64,000 bases of DNA from Chloroflexota bacterium (GCA_016190665.1 JACPQD010000028.1:39734-103733); one strand, 5' to 3'. Numbered from the stretch's first letter, positions 54,377 through 62,938 are shown. Numbers and translations are program-made. Notes: a model not told the origin generated them from the letters alone.

Positions 54377-55105
54377 ATGGACGAGGTGGGCATACAGGAC
54401 ACGAGCGCTGCCTACTGGCGCCAACAGGCGGAGATGGCCGTAGCCAGTTTTCGGAGAAAGAGGCTGCGGGCTGAGTATGTGCCGGACCGGCAAGCCGCCC
54501 GTGAAAGGGTGCTCAGCCTCATACCGTCGGGGGCTACCATCGGCCGCGGGGACTCAATAACCATAGAGCAGATTGGCGTACTACCTATGCTGAAGCGTTC
54601 GGGAGACCATGAGGTCTTCGACCCCTATGTCTGGAACGAGGACGGAAGCAACAAAGTCATCGGCGAGGAGCGTCTGCGCTTGAAGACGCGGGCGTTGACA
54701 GCCGACGTGTTCCTCTCCGGGGCTAACGCCATCACATTGGACGGGAAAGTCGTGGCTACCGACAGCGGCGGAAACCGCGTTGCGGCCATGATATTCGGTC
54801 CTCGGAAGATCATCATAGTGGCAGGCATCAATAAGCTGGTCCCCGATCTCGATGCCGCTCTGAGGCGCATTCACGGGATAGCCGCTCCGATGGACTTGCG
54901 GCACCATGCCACCCATCACAGCAGGCCGGAATGGCTGGATATCCCTTGCGTCAAAGCCGGAAAATGCCCTGACTGCGCCCACGCGGGGCGGGGCTGCAAC
55001 TTTACGATAGTTATCGAGGGTAGCCGCGAAACACCACTGCACCACTCTGACGATCATACGCACAGACACAACATCATACTGGTAGGCGAGAGCCTGGGGT
55101 TCTAA
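54377..55105 (+). CDS. LUD-domain protein (DUF162/LutC-like), copy 2
   Basis: 242 aa, the same length as copy 1 at 25696 and collinear with it: YWRQQAEMAVASFRRKRLRAEYVPDR, GATIGRGDSITIEQIGV, ADVFLSGANAITLDGKVVATDS, IFGPRKIIIVAGINKLVPD, the Cys group CVKAGKCPDCAHAGRGC, and the identical end HRHNIILVGESLGF. ATG follows AGGGGAGGAGCC. The four conserved Cys might hold a metal. It ends in a 4-bp overlap with the convergent methyltransferase gene, marking the right edge of the SBP/selenoprotein region. Confidence 0.85.
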   Translation: MDEVGIQDTSAAYWRQQAEMAVASFRRKRLRAEYVPDRQAARERVLSLIPSGATIGRGDSITIEQIGVLPMLKRSGDHEVFDPYVWNEDGSNKVIGEERLRLKTRALTADVFLSGANAITLDGKVVATDSGGNRVAAMIFGPRKIIIVAGINKLVPDLDAALRRIHGIAAPMDLRHHATHHSRPEWLDIPCVKAGKCPDCAHAGRGCNFTIVIEGSRETPLHHSDDHTHRHNIILVGESLGF

Positions 55106-55878
55106 TCTTCCCAGGGCAGGCAGTCTGCCCTGGCGACCAGAAGAGTGCCCAGACGACGGCTCAGCCAGCCCGGCTGGGAGAGCAAAACATCAAGCCATTT
55201 GCTCACGGGCCCCAGCCGATTGCCAACTCTCCATCGGGGCAGGCAGCAAATGCCCCACAGCTTAACCTCAGAGTGACCGAGGGATCCTCGAAGTAGAGAC
55301 TCGATTTCCTCCGGCGTGAAGCGATGCCAGAAAAGGTTGCGGTGCACCATCTCACGGGGAAAGCGCCGCCGGACGGCCCAGGAGTAGTTATGGACGGAAA
55401 GGACAAGACGCCCCGGACGGGCCAGCACCCGCGAGGCCTCCTGGATAGCTGCGGCGCGCTGCTCCTGGCCGGGAATGTGGTTGAGAACGCCAGCGATAAG
55501 GACCTGCCCGAACACGGCGGGGCGGAAGGGCAAATGCGTTGCGCTTGCCTGTATCAGGTCGATGTTGTCGCCAGAGCGTGCGCGGGCCAGCAGCAGTGAC
55601 CGGCGCGAGAGGTCAATCCCCACTGTTGACTTGCCCGGCAGCGTAGCCAGAGTACGGCCCGTGCCACAGCCCACCTCCAGGGCGCACTCTCCAGCGATGC
55701 CATTGAAGGCAACAGTATAAGCGCGTATCTCCACATCCGTCTGAAATCTGGGAATAAAACGATCATAGATTTCCGCGTCCTGGTCACGAGCCTCCATTTC
55801 GACTCTAGCCCATGACGTGATCTTCCCCTCGTACGGCGCCAGGAGATCCCTTGTGGCCTCATCTTGCCCGTTGCTCAT
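55102..55878 (-). CDS. Class I SAM-dependent methyltransferase
   Basis: 258 aa from the ATG at 55878, which has AGGAGG six bases upstream on the minus strand; the ATG at 55884 overlaps that Shine-Dalgarno. SAM-binding motif I is ALEVGCGTGRTLATL, followed by GIDLSRRSLLLAR (motif II acidic) and FGQVLIAGVLNHIPG, RVLARPGRLVLSVHNY. UbiE/Methyltransf_11-like fold; substrate unknown. It has no metabolic tie to its neighbours that I can see. Confidence 0.88.
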   Translation of the reverse strand: MSNGQDEATRDLLAPYEGKITSWARVEMEARDQDAEIYDRFIPRFQTDVEIRAYTVAFNGIAGECALEVGCGTGRTLATLPGKSTVGIDLSRRSLLLARARSGDNIDLIQASATHLPFRPAVFGQVLIAGVLNHIPGQEQRAAAIQEASRVLARPGRLVLSVHNYSWAVRRRFPREMVHRNLFWHRFTPEEIESLLRGSLGHSEVKLWGICCLPRWRVGNRLGPVSKWLDVLLSQPGWLSRRLGTLLVARADCLPWED

Positions 55879-55940
55879 TACCATCCTCCTCGGTCGTCGC
55901 GTCCGTCAATTGTCCCCGTCCTTAGACTACTCCGACATGA

Positions 55941-56291
55941 TTGACTAAGTCAATGCCTGTACTCGTCGACTACCTCCGTTACACTGCCTCCTTTCTTTAC
56001 CTGTTTTTCTTGCACCTCGCGGTCGCTATGAGGTGCATTGCGCATGCTGAAGTCCAAGCTCTAACCGATGCTTTCGATTTCATCAACGCGCAGTTTCAGT
56101 CCGCCCGTTGGGCCAAGAGTGGCCAGTGCTTGCCAGCTTACCGTGAGTTCTTCAGAACATTGAGTGGAAGAGCTCTTCCCAGCCCTTGGCAGCAGACTCA
56201 GCAGTTTGCCCTAGCCTTCCTGGAGGACTTCGACCGTCAAGAGAGCGAAGCCGCTGCAACTAGACCGCACAATAGTCTTCTCATTCCTTGA
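55941..56291 (+). CDS. Hypothetical small protein, doubtful
   Basis: Open for 116 codons from a TTG with no Shine-Dalgarno; an internal ATG at about 56028 would give about 87 aa beginning MRCIAHAEVQALTDAFDFI. The latter part is amphipathic and charged in a protein-like way (FALAFLEDFDRQESEAAA), but I recognise no family. The early part is a hydrophobic stretch (FLYLFFLHLAVAM) that may be chance. It could be a gene remnant. Confidence 0.25.
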   Translation: MTKSMPVLVDYLRYTASFLYLFFLHLAVAMRCIAHAEVQALTDAFDFINAQFQSARWAKSGQCLPAYREFFRTLSGRALPSPWQQTQQFALAFLEDFDRQESEAAATRPHNSLLIP

Positions 56292-56316
56292 CAAGTCAAC
56301 ACAAGTATGATTTAAT
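56288..56316 (+). promoter_or_regulatory. Candidate promoter of the HTH/PIN pair
   Basis: TTGACA (56288-56293), 17-bp spacer, TTTAAT (56311-56316), 22 bp before the ATG. The -35 is embedded in the palindrome TTGAC-AA-GTCAA, a possible autoregulatory site for the HTH protein. Confidence 0.5.
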
Positions 56317-56338
56317 CTACGAGCAGAGGTGAAGAATT

Positions 56339-56638
56339 ATGAGAGAAATTATGACTCCTGAGCAAGTAGCGGGGTATTTACAACTTAATAAAGATACCGT
56401 ATACCGCCTGATTCGGCAAAGAAAGCTAGCGGCAACTCGAATTGGTCGAAGCTACCGGATTCCCAAAGAGGATCTTGAATCATTCCTGGTTGCCAATAGC
56501 ACTGGTCCCGCGGTTCGTCAAGCTCTCTTTCGGCGTGTGCTGCAGATCGGCGAACGTAATCCTGATCTTAGCTCTGACACGGTGCTGGAGGAGCTGGAAC
56601 GGGGCGACCATAAGCGACGTTCCTCAAAAAGAGTATGA
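56339..56638 (+). CDS. Excisionase-type helix-turn-helix protein, probable antitoxin
   Basis: 99 aa; ATG after AGAGGTGAAGAATT. The N-terminus is a MerR/excisionase-like DNA-binding domain (MTPEQVAGYLQLNKDTVYRLIRQRKLAATRIG-type, split here as AGYLQLNKDTVYRLI and RIGRSYRIPKEDLE), followed by a charged tail. Its last four bases overlap the start of a PIN-domain gene (ATGA), the arrangement of type II toxin-antitoxin pairs; it would bind its own promoter and neutralise the PIN protein. Base composition is lower in G+C than the SBP region, suggesting separate acquisition. Confidence 0.8.
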   Translation: MREIMTPEQVAGYLQLNKDTVYRLIRQRKLAATRIGRSYRIPKEDLESFLVANSTGPAVRQALFRRVLQIGERNPDLSSDTVLEELERGDHKRRSSKRV

Positions 56639-57072
56639 GTTTGGTGGTTCTCGATGTCAATGTCGTTATCTCAGCCATCCTTGCCCCCCGAGGAGTAACC
56701 CGACAGATACTCTCTGCATGGGAAGCTCAACGGTTCCTTTTGCTCATCTCAGAAGGGATTATTGCCCAGATTGAAGAGAAGCTGCGCCATCCTAAGATCG
56801 GTGGTGGGTACGGGGTCAGTGAAGAGGACATTGTTTGGGTTCGCAGCCTGCTCCTAACACAGTCTCAAGTAGTTCTCATTAAGCCCCAAGACATTATCTC
56901 TGTCACGGGCGACCCCGAGGATGACTACGTTCTGGCTACCACCCGTTTAGGGAAGGCCGAATATCTGGTCACCGGTGACCGAGGTCTGTTGACTCTGGAC
57001 GAGTATGCCGGGGCCAAAATCATCACTCCCCGTCAGTTGCTCGATAGCCTCCCAGGGAAGGCTGAGAACTAA
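56635..57072 (+). CDS. PIN-domain protein, probable RNase toxin
   Basis: 145 aa. PIN acidic residues are recognisable: LVVLDVNVVISAIL (first Asp), the Glu of ISEGIIAQIEEKL, GDPEDDYVLATT (central acidic pair) and VTGDRGLL (last Asp). PIN_3-type proteins of this length are usually VapC-like ribonucleases or uncharacterised relatives. Translationally coupled to the HTH gene by the ATGA overlap. Confidence 0.8.
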   Translation: MSLVVLDVNVVISAILAPRGVTRQILSAWEAQRFLLLISEGIIAQIEEKLRHPKIGGGYGVSEEDIVWVRSLLLTQSQVVLIKPQDIISVTGDPEDDYVLATTRLGKAEYLVTGDRGLLTLDEYAGAKIITPRQLLDSLPGKAEN

Positions 57073-57113
57073 CCCTGAATACTGCCCTCCCTGAGAAGCC
57101 ACCCCTGGCCGAG

Positions 57114-57233
57114 GTGACCGAGGCCGCTCGCTTACGGGCGCTGGACCTTTTCCATGCCCTCCGTCCCCACCTGGAAGACGGCGTGCCCTTGGCCCGAATA
57201 GCCCGCACGCATGGCTGGAAACTGGTATCTTAA
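57114..57233 (+). pseudogene. Transposase N-terminal fragment (Mu/IS481-like HTH)
   Basis: GTG at 57114, or the open frame from 57075, encodes ARLRALDLFHALRPHLEDG and VPLARIARTHGWKL before TAA at 57231. This resembles the N-terminal helix-turn-helix of Mu-type/IS481-like transposases, but the catalytic domain is missing. The TAA overlaps the stop of the M23 peptidase gene on the other strand. Likely a scar of a former insertion. Confidence 0.5.
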
Positions 57234-58216
57234 GGGAGTCCCGCCGGGCGGCGGAACAACCAGCCCGGGAAAGGAAACTCCTCCAGCGTGGGACAGTACT
57301 TGGTCCTTCGGTCCTCGCTGACGATCTGATAATGAAGGTGAGGGACATCCGAGTACCCCGTGTTACCGATGAACCCGACGGTCTGCCCTTTCCTGACTTC
57401 CCATCGAGCCACGACGGTTTCCTGGCCCGGGTTGAGGGGACGTCGAAAGGTGGCTCCGTAGCCGTAGTTTGGCGAGTAGGGCGGCAGGAATGCTGTATCC
57501 GGGACAAGCCCTAATGTCATGGTCAGGTCGAGATGGCCATACTCCGCCCGCAGCTTGCCGTTCAGGACGCTGACGAACACACCCATGCCGCCGCTGGGCC
57601 CGGAAAACGGATAGAGCGCCAGCTCCGGAGAGGGCAAACCGAGGTAGAGGCGAGGGTTGACTCCATAGTAGGCGAAGCTGTTATTGGGAGTTATGACCGC
57701 CAGCTCAGCTTGCCCATCCATGGTGGAGCGCACCGGCGTTCCTCGAGGCAGGTACCAGTCAACAGCCGGCGCACCTTCGTAGGTAGCGTGGAGGCGGCAG
57801 TTCCAACCGTATCGGTTTGCCTCCATGTCATTTTCCGCCCGGGGCTGGAAATCGCGCGCGACCTCCAACACCGTTGGGCCGTTGGCATCCGGAGGAACTA
57901 CCTCCCGGCCCTCCGGCCCGTCGACCACACGCCAGGGCCGAAGGTCGATCGCCAGCGGGAAGCCCACCGGCGCGTCGGCGGATTCCACCGTCGCTGTCGG
58001 CCGAGGAGTAGCCGTATCGGCGGGGCGCCTCGTGGGCCCCGCAGCAGTGGGCAAAGGAGTCGCCCTGGCAACCTGCTGAATGACGGCCGTCGGCGTGGGC
58101 AGCGCCAGGGTGGTATCGGCGCCCGGCGAAGTACAGCTCACGGCGCTTGACAGGACTACCATGGAAGCCCAAAGCAGGCCCTTACGCCAGAAGAACCCAG
58201 AGCGCCGTGTTCCCAT
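57230..58216 (-). CDS. M23-family peptidase lipoprotein
   Basis: 328 aa from ATG 58216 (MGTRRSGFFW), the point where the signal peptide begins; a longer frame adds ten residues. Lipobox AVSC, then a Pro/Thr/Ala linker to about residue 85. The LytM-type fold shows DWYLPRGTPV, GHLDLTMT and the zinc-binding end motif PHLHYQIV. These enzymes cut peptidoglycan cross-links or are inactive scaffolds; the canonical first HxxxD is only loosely seen (HATYEGAPAVDW), so activity is uncertain. Confidence 0.82.
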   Translation of the reverse strand: MGTRRSGFFWRKGLLWASMVVLSSAVSCTSPGADTTLALPTPTAVIQQVARATPLPTAAGPTRRPADTATPRPTATVESADAPVGFPLAIDLRPWRVVDGPEGREVVPPDANGPTVLEVARDFQPRAENDMEANRYGWNCRLHATYEGAPAVDWYLPRGTPVRSTMDGQAELAVITPNNSFAYYGVNPRLYLGLPSPELALYPFSGPSGGMGVFVSVLNGKLRAEYGHLDLTMTLGLVPDTAFLPPYSPNYGYGATFRRPLNPGQETVVARWEVRKGQTVGFIGNTGYSDVPHLHYQIVSEDRRTKYCPTLEEFPFPGWLFRRPAGLP

Positions 58217-58309
58217 CGCGGTTATTTGCCCTCCGTCGCCGGCCAAAACACACCCAATCCACGGCCTCCGCGGGGTGAACGAGCGTTTCCGACCCCTGGG
58301 TTGGAAACG

Positions 58310-59206
58310 CTAACCAGCTCCGACGTTCGCCGACTGCAATATGGCCGAAAGAAGGGATTGGCTCTCCTCCGTCAGCGCCTTATCGCGCCCGAAAACGACG
58401 TAGTAGGGGTAGTCCCGGGGAAAGCCCTCCACGTTCAGGATACATAGCCTGCCGTTTGCGACGTCATTCTGGACCGAAGACAAAGGCATGACCGCGGCGC
58501 CAACTCCAGCGACACAGAGCTGCTTGATGGGGAAATCCCAGGACAGCTCAACGGCGGCGTTGAGACGCACTCCGTACTCCTGCTCGACCTCCCCTAGCAC
58601 CGCCCTGATCTCACAACCCTCGCCACGCAATATCAATCTCTGCTGACTCAACTGGGATATGGGAAGTACGGCGCGGCCGACCGCGGGGTGAGTCGGCGCC
58701 GAGACGACCACCAGCCTGTCCAGGAATATCGGCTGGCTGCGCAGCTCTGGGGGCCACCTCTTCGCTGAGCCGAAGACGACATCGATCTCCCCTTCCATGA
58801 GCAGTTTCTCCAGGTCTGCGGCCCGCTCCTGGCGCAGGACGATCTTGACGCTGGGATGATCAGCCATCCACTTGAGGATGACATCCGGCAGAACGTAGAA
58901 GATGGCGTGAGAATCCGTGCCTATAGTGATCTTGCCAGAAATCGTTCTCGTACGCTCAAGCAGGACACGTTCGGCGAGTTGCGCCAGAGAAGCTATCTGA
59001 GCGGCATGATTGAAGAGGCTGCTGCCCGCTTCCGTCAGCGATATCCGTCTGCCCCTTCTCTCCAGCAGCTTCAGCCCATATTGGCCCTCAAGTTTCCGAA
59101 CAGCTCGGTGTATCACCGGCTCTGAGATGCCCAGTTCCTCAGCGGCTCGGCTATAGTTTCCATAGCTCGCGACAGTGTGAAAATATAGAAGCTGTTTTAT
59201 GTTCAT
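58310..59206 (-). CDS. LysR-family transcriptional regulator, paralogue 2
   Basis: 298 aa, ATG at 59206. The winged HTH at the N-terminus reads MNIKQLLYFHTVASYGNYSRAAEELGISEPVIHRAV-like (LLYFHTVASYGNYSRAAEEL, then PVIHRAVRKLEGQYGLKLLER), followed by the effector-binding domain. It is similar along its length to the LysR at 21221, including LCILNVEGFPRxxPYYV near the C-terminus. It is divergent from the operon starting at 59316 and a good palindromic site lies between them, so it probably controls that operon. Confidence 0.92.
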   Translation of the reverse strand: MNIKQLLYFHTVASYGNYSRAAEELGISEPVIHRAVRKLEGQYGLKLLERRGRRISLTEAGSSLFNHAAQIASLAQLAERVLLERTRTISGKITIGTDSHAIFYVLPDVILKWMADHPSVKIVLRQERAADLEKLLMEGEIDVVFGSAKRWPPELRSQPIFLDRLVVVSAPTHPAVGRAVLPISQLSQQRLILRGEGCEIRAVLGEVEQEYGVRLNAAVELSWDFPIKQLCVAGVGAAVMPLSSVQNDVANGRLCILNVEGFPRDYPYYVVFGRDKALTEESQSLLSAILQSANVGAG

Positions 59207-59215
59207 TTTGGCCGT

Positions 59216-59236
59216 ATTGTACCTTCAGGGTACAAT
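59216..59236. promoter_or_regulatory. LysR-type operator palindrome
   Basis: ATTGTACC (59216-59223) and GGTACAAT (59229-59236) are perfect inverted repeats separated by 5 bp, 9 bp upstream of the LysR start and about 20 bp upstream of the opposing -35. The central T-N11-A pattern is present. Confidence 0.7.
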
Positions 59237-59255
59237 AACTATATCCCTTCTCCTC

Positions 59256-59283
59256 TTGACAGTCAATATAGACTTAATATATA
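59256..59283 (+). promoter_or_regulatory. Candidate sigma-70 promoter of the 59316 operon
   Basis: TTGACA (59256-59261), 16-bp spacer, TATATA (59278-59283). The -35 begins the palindrome TTGAC-A-GTCAA. About 30 nt of leader remain before the GTG at 59316. Confidence 0.6.
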
Positions 59284-59315
59284 CGACTAATCAGAGCATA
59301 GGGAGGAGAGAGCCA

Positions 59316-60308
59316 GTGGCTTTCAAAGTTGTGGCAAGAATCGGCGTGCCGACAATCCCTGTGGAGGAGCTGAAGAAGATCGGGGCTGAACTCACGCTGG
59401 TGCCTCTTTCGACAGAGGACGAGATCATCGCCAACGCCGCGGACGCAGACGCCATTCTGGTCGGCGCCAACGAACCCTTCACGGCCAAATCTATCAAGGG
59501 CCTCAAGCGCTGCAAGATCCTCGCTCGCATGGGCATCGGCTACAACAACGTCGACGCCGGGGCGGCCACCGCGGAAGGCATCGCCGTCACGGTCGTTGAC
59601 GACGCCAGCGTGGACGAGGTGTCCGACCACGCGATGACCCTTCTCCTTACGTTATCTCGCGGCATCCTGGCTTTGAACGTCGCAATCAAATCGGGCAATA
59701 CCGCAGCCATCGCGGATCTCCGCGCCAGGATGCGCCGGTTGAATACTCAAACGCTCGGCCTTGTTGGGGTGGGCAGGATAGGCGGCGCCCTGGGGCGAAA
59801 GGCCAGGGCCTTCGGTCTACGGGTGATTATCTATGATCCTTACGTCTCCGCTGAGAAGGCGAAGGAGTTGGGGTTCGAGTCGGTGGACTTCGAGACGTTG
59901 CTGAAAGAGGCGGACTACATCTCTATCCACGCGCCGCTCACTCCCCAGACTCGCAATCTCTTCGGGCTGGCTCAGTTCAAAAAGATGAAGCCCACGGCGT
60001 ACATTGTCAACACAGCGCGCGGCGGCCTGATCGACGAGGCAGCCCTGGCTCAGGCCCTCCGCGACGGAGTCATCGCGGGTGCTGGCATAGACGTAACCGC
60101 CGTCGAGCCGCCCCGACCTGACAACCCTCTCATTCCTCTGGACAACGCCATATTGACTGGCCATAGCGCCTTCTACTCGGATATTTCTAACATCGAGCTT
60201 CGAACGCGAGCGATAGCTTCCGTCATCGCGGCTTTGCAGGGAAACTGGCCGCCCGGGCTGGTCAACCCTGAAATCAAGCAAAAAGCGAACTGCCGAATCG
60301 GAAAATAG
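59316..60308 (+). CDS. D-3-phosphoglycerate dehydrogenase-like D-2-hydroxyacid dehydrogenase
   Basis: 330 aa from GTG 59316 after GGGAGGAGAGAGCCA; the frame upstream to 59199 crosses the promoter and is discarded. Rossmann motif GLVGVGRIGG, catalytic NTARGG (Arg), TAVEPPRPD (Glu) and GHSAFY (His). It has no ACT or regulatory domain, so it need not be the serine-pathway SerA; C-terminal binding protein/2-ketoacid reductase-like roles are equally possible. First gene of an operon with an HMGL-like enzyme 26 nt downstream, under likely control of the divergent LysR. Confidence 0.88.
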   Translation: MAFKVVARIGVPTIPVEELKKIGAELTLVPLSTEDEIIANAADADAILVGANEPFTAKSIKGLKRCKILARMGIGYNNVDAGAATAEGIAVTVVDDASVDEVSDHAMTLLLTLSRGILALNVAIKSGNTAAIADLRARMRRLNTQTLGLVGVGRIGGALGRKARAFGLRVIIYDPYVSAEKAKELGFESVDFETLLKEADYISIHAPLTPQTRNLFGLAQFKKMKPTAYIVNTARGGLIDEAALAQALRDGVIAGAGIDVTAVEPPRPDNPLIPLDNAILTGHSAFYSDISNIELRTRAIASVIAALQGNWPPGLVNPEIKQKANCRIGK

Positions 60309-60334
60309 AAAATATAAAGAAGGTTGGAGGACAA

Positions 60335-61591
60335 ATGAGCGCAGCACCAACTGGCGAACCCGGCAAGATCCCTGGCAAATGGTGGGTCAGCCCCTATGAC
60401 TTCGATCCGAAGATCCGGGAGGGGTGGAAGCTGCCCAAGAAGGTGATTCTCCACGACGTGACCCTGCGTGACGGCGAGCAGACGCCGGGGGTGGTCTTCC
60501 GCAAGGCGGAGAAGCTGAAGATAGCGCACGCACTGGCGGAAATGGGCGTGCAGCGCATCGAGGGCGGCATGGTGGCCGTGTCGCCGGAAGACGCGGAAGC
60601 CATCGCCCAGATGGCGAAGGAGATCAAGACCTCTGAGATCGCCAGCTTCTTGCGGACGCGCGACGACGACATCGACCTCGCCATCAAGTGCAACGTCGAC
60701 TGGGGCATCATCGAGACGCCGGTCAACGACGCTCGCATTAACGCGATCTGGGGCGGCCCGGACAAAGCGGCTGAGGAATTGACCAGACTGATGAGCCGGG
60801 CGAAGGCTCACGGGTTGAAAACATGCCTCTTCATGATGGAGTCAACCCGAGCCAGGCTCGAGGTGATCAAGAAGATCGCACAGGCGGCTGAGGCAGCCAA
60901 AGCGGACAGCGTCTGCGTCGTGGACACCCGTGGCGTGGCCCTCCCGCAAGTCATGGGCTTTCTGGTGTCGCAAGTCAAATCCTGGGTGAATCTCCCCGTC
61001 GAAGTCCACGACCACAACTACTGGGGCCTCGCTACTGCTACCACCCTCGCGGCTGTAGAAGCTGGCGCCGAGGTGGCCCATACCTGCGTCAACGGGCTGG
61101 GCGGAAACGCCGCCCTCGACGAAACCATTATGACCATCCAGGCCATGCTCGGCATCGATATGCCTGACATAAAGACCGAGAAGCTCTTCGCCCTGTCCAA
61201 CCTGGTCCGGGAGCTGTCGAACGTCGATTGGTACAAGCCCTTCCTGGGCCGGCTCAACGGCGTCCACGAGCCGGGGATCGGCATCAAGATCATGTGGGAG
61301 AACAAGGAGCAGCCGGGCTACGGACGCGCCCAGGACCTTGCCTTTGAACTCATCGGCAAAAAGTCAGGTGTCGTGGTGCTGGGCAAGAAGAGCGGGCGCT
61401 TCTCCGCCATGATCAAGTCCTGGGAGCAGGGCTGGGCAATACCCTCGGAAGAGCAGGCTTCCCAGATGCTGGTCAAGATAAAGAAGCTCTCCGAGGACAA
61501 GAAGCGCTGGCTCACCGACGAGGAGTTCAAGGTTATCTATAACGATGTGATGAAGACCAGGGTCGAGGTCGCCAGGATCACCGTGCCATAG
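60335..61591 (+). CDS. HMGL/isopropylmalate-synthase-like TIM-barrel enzyme
   Basis: 418 aa; ATG after GTTGGAGG. The HMG-CoA lyase-like barrel has VILHDVTLRDGEQTPG (catalytic Arg, metal-binding Asp), EVHDHNYWGLATA (metal His pair) and NGLGGNAALDE. These features fit isopropylmalate/homocitrate/citramalate synthase or aldolase-lyase relatives, which form or break a C-C bond next to a 2-ketoacid. The long C-terminal regulatory domain of LeuA is missing, and the N-terminus has an extra ~35 residues. Position after a 2-ketoacid dehydrogenase fits 2-keto/hydroxy-acid metabolism; the substrate is open. Confidence 0.85.
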   Translation: MSAAPTGEPGKIPGKWWVSPYDFDPKIREGWKLPKKVILHDVTLRDGEQTPGVVFRKAEKLKIAHALAEMGVQRIEGGMVAVSPEDAEAIAQMAKEIKTSEIASFLRTRDDDIDLAIKCNVDWGIIETPVNDARINAIWGGPDKAAEELTRLMSRAKAHGLKTCLFMMESTRARLEVIKKIAQAAEAAKADSVCVVDTRGVALPQVMGFLVSQVKSWVNLPVEVHDHNYWGLATATTLAAVEAGAEVAHTCVNGLGGNAALDETIMTIQAMLGIDMPDIKTEKLFALSNLVRELSNVDWYKPFLGRLNGVHEPGIGIKIMWENKEQPGYGRAQDLAFELIGKKSGVVVLGKKSGRFSAMIKSWEQGWAIPSEEQASQMLVKIKKLSEDKKRWLTDEEFKVIYNDVMKTRVEVARITVP

Positions 61592-61717
61592 TCTGGCGAG
61601 CCATCAGCACCTGCAGTCGGCTATCAGCTAACAGCATTCAGCAGGCTGACGGCTGACCGGGGATGGCTGATAACCCTTCGCTTTCGACCTCGTCGACCTG
61701 GGGACAAGGAGAAAGCC

Positions 61718-62938
61718 ATGCCCGAGTTCGGGCTCATGGGGGTGGACTGGGAAGAGCGCATCGACTTCCCACGAATGCGCCGGGAGAGGCTGGCGAAGGC
61801 CAAGGAGGCTTTGGCCAAAACGGACGTTAACGCCCTCCTGGTTCTCAGACATGAAGACGTGCGCTATCTGACCAGCTTCCGGTCACACATGCGTCCCGTA
61901 GCTGCGCCTTTGGGGTTCGCCACGGCCGTGCTCCCTCGGGGGGGCGACCCGATTCTTTACACGGTGGACCATGTCTCCGCCGCCGGCCGAATGCCGTGGA
62001 TGCCCAAGGGGACCATTCAGACCGCAGGCAATTTCCGCGCGCCAACCGGGGTCAAGGCCTGGGGAGAGCGAGTCAAGGCCACGATCGGGAACCTGGCTGA
62101 AGGCACGATCGGGGTTGACCTTCTGACAGTGACGATATTGAAGGCGTTGCAGGAGGCCTTCCCCAAGGCAGAGTTTGTTGATGGGGCCGAGGTCCTTGCC
62201 CAGGCCAAGATAACTAAGACCCGGGATGAGCTGGAGTGCCTGCGGGCCGCCTGCATGATAACCGAAGCTGGAATGGCTGCGGCGTTGAGGATCTTGAAGC
62301 CAGGTATGAAGGAGTGCGAGCTCCTTGCCGAGGCATGGCGGACCTTCACCGCCCTGGGCAGCGAATGGAGCCAGTGCGCCAACGTCGTCTGCTCCGGCCC
62401 CCACCTGGCCCCCTACCGCAGGATCACCTCTGACCGGGTCATTCGAGAGGGAGATCTGGTGGCCATGGATATCGGCTGCTGCTTCAACGGCTACTGGGGA
62501 GACTTCACCCGGACCTACATCTGCGGAGACATCCTGCCCACCAGGGAGCAGAAGATGCTCCATCAGGAGTGTTACGACTCCGTCTTCGCCGGGTGCGATG
62601 CCGCGCGCCCCGGGAACACTAACGCTGATATCCACAAGGCAATCCAGAACAAGAACTCCCAGGGATTGTCCGGAGGTCACAGCTCCGGCGTCAATCCCTG
62701 GGAGCCGCCCTTTGTGACCGGCTACTCTCCGGAGACGACCATCACCTTGAAGCCTGGAATGGTGGTGAACATCGAGCCCTATGCGGGAATCGCCGGCGTG
62801 GGCGGCGTCAGGTTGGAGAACAACGTCATCGTCACCGAGGGCGCTCCCGACATCTACAGCACCTATCCCTTCGATGAAAGGTTACTGGACGACATACATC
62901 CCTTAGATAAGACGACGGGCAGAAGACACCTGAGATAA
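61718..62938 (+). CDS. M24-family metallopeptidase (Xaa-Pro peptidase/creatinase-like), copy 1
   Basis: 406 aa; ATG after ACAAGGAGAAAGCC. A creatinase-type N-terminal domain is followed by the pita-bread catalytic domain with the full dinuclear metal set: Asp251, Asp262 (MDIGCCFNGYWGDF), His321 (GGHSSG), Glu353 (NIEPY) and Glu367 (RLENN). M24 proteins cleave Xaa-Pro peptides or, as creatinase or DMSP lyase relatives, other small substrates. It lies 126 nt after the HMGL-like gene; the gap holds only low-complexity CAGC/CAGT-like repeats. Confidence 0.9.
   Translation: MPEFGLMGVDWEERIDFPRMRRERLAKAKEALAKTDVNALLVLRHEDVRYLTSFRSHMRPVAAPLGFATAVLPRGGDPILYTVDHVSAAGRMPWMPKGTIQTAGNFRAPTGVKAWGERVKATIGNLAEGTIGVDLLTVTILKALQEAFPKAEFVDGAEVLAQAKITKTRDELECLRAACMITEAGMAAALRILKPGMKECELLAEAWRTFTALGSEWSQCANVVCSGPHLAPYRRITSDRVIREGDLVAMDIGCCFNGYWGDFTRTYICGDILPTREQKMLHQECYDSVFAGCDAARPGNTNADIHKAIQNKNSQGLSGGHSSGVNPWEPPFVTGYSPETTITLKPGMVVNIEPYAGIAGVGGVRLENNVIVTEGAPDIYSTYPFDERLLDDIHPLDKTTGRRHLR

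Larger units (their letters stand above)
55885..56338. other. Intergenic region, 454 bp
   Basis: Lies between the methyltransferase and the HTH gene. It includes the inverted repeats TTGACTAAGTCAA (55941-55953) and TTGACAAGTCAA (56288-56299), a possible minus-strand promoter for the methyltransferase (TTGACT at 55948-55953, TAGTCT at 55924-55929, 18-bp spacing) and one doubtful small ORF, listed separately. Confidence 0.45.
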
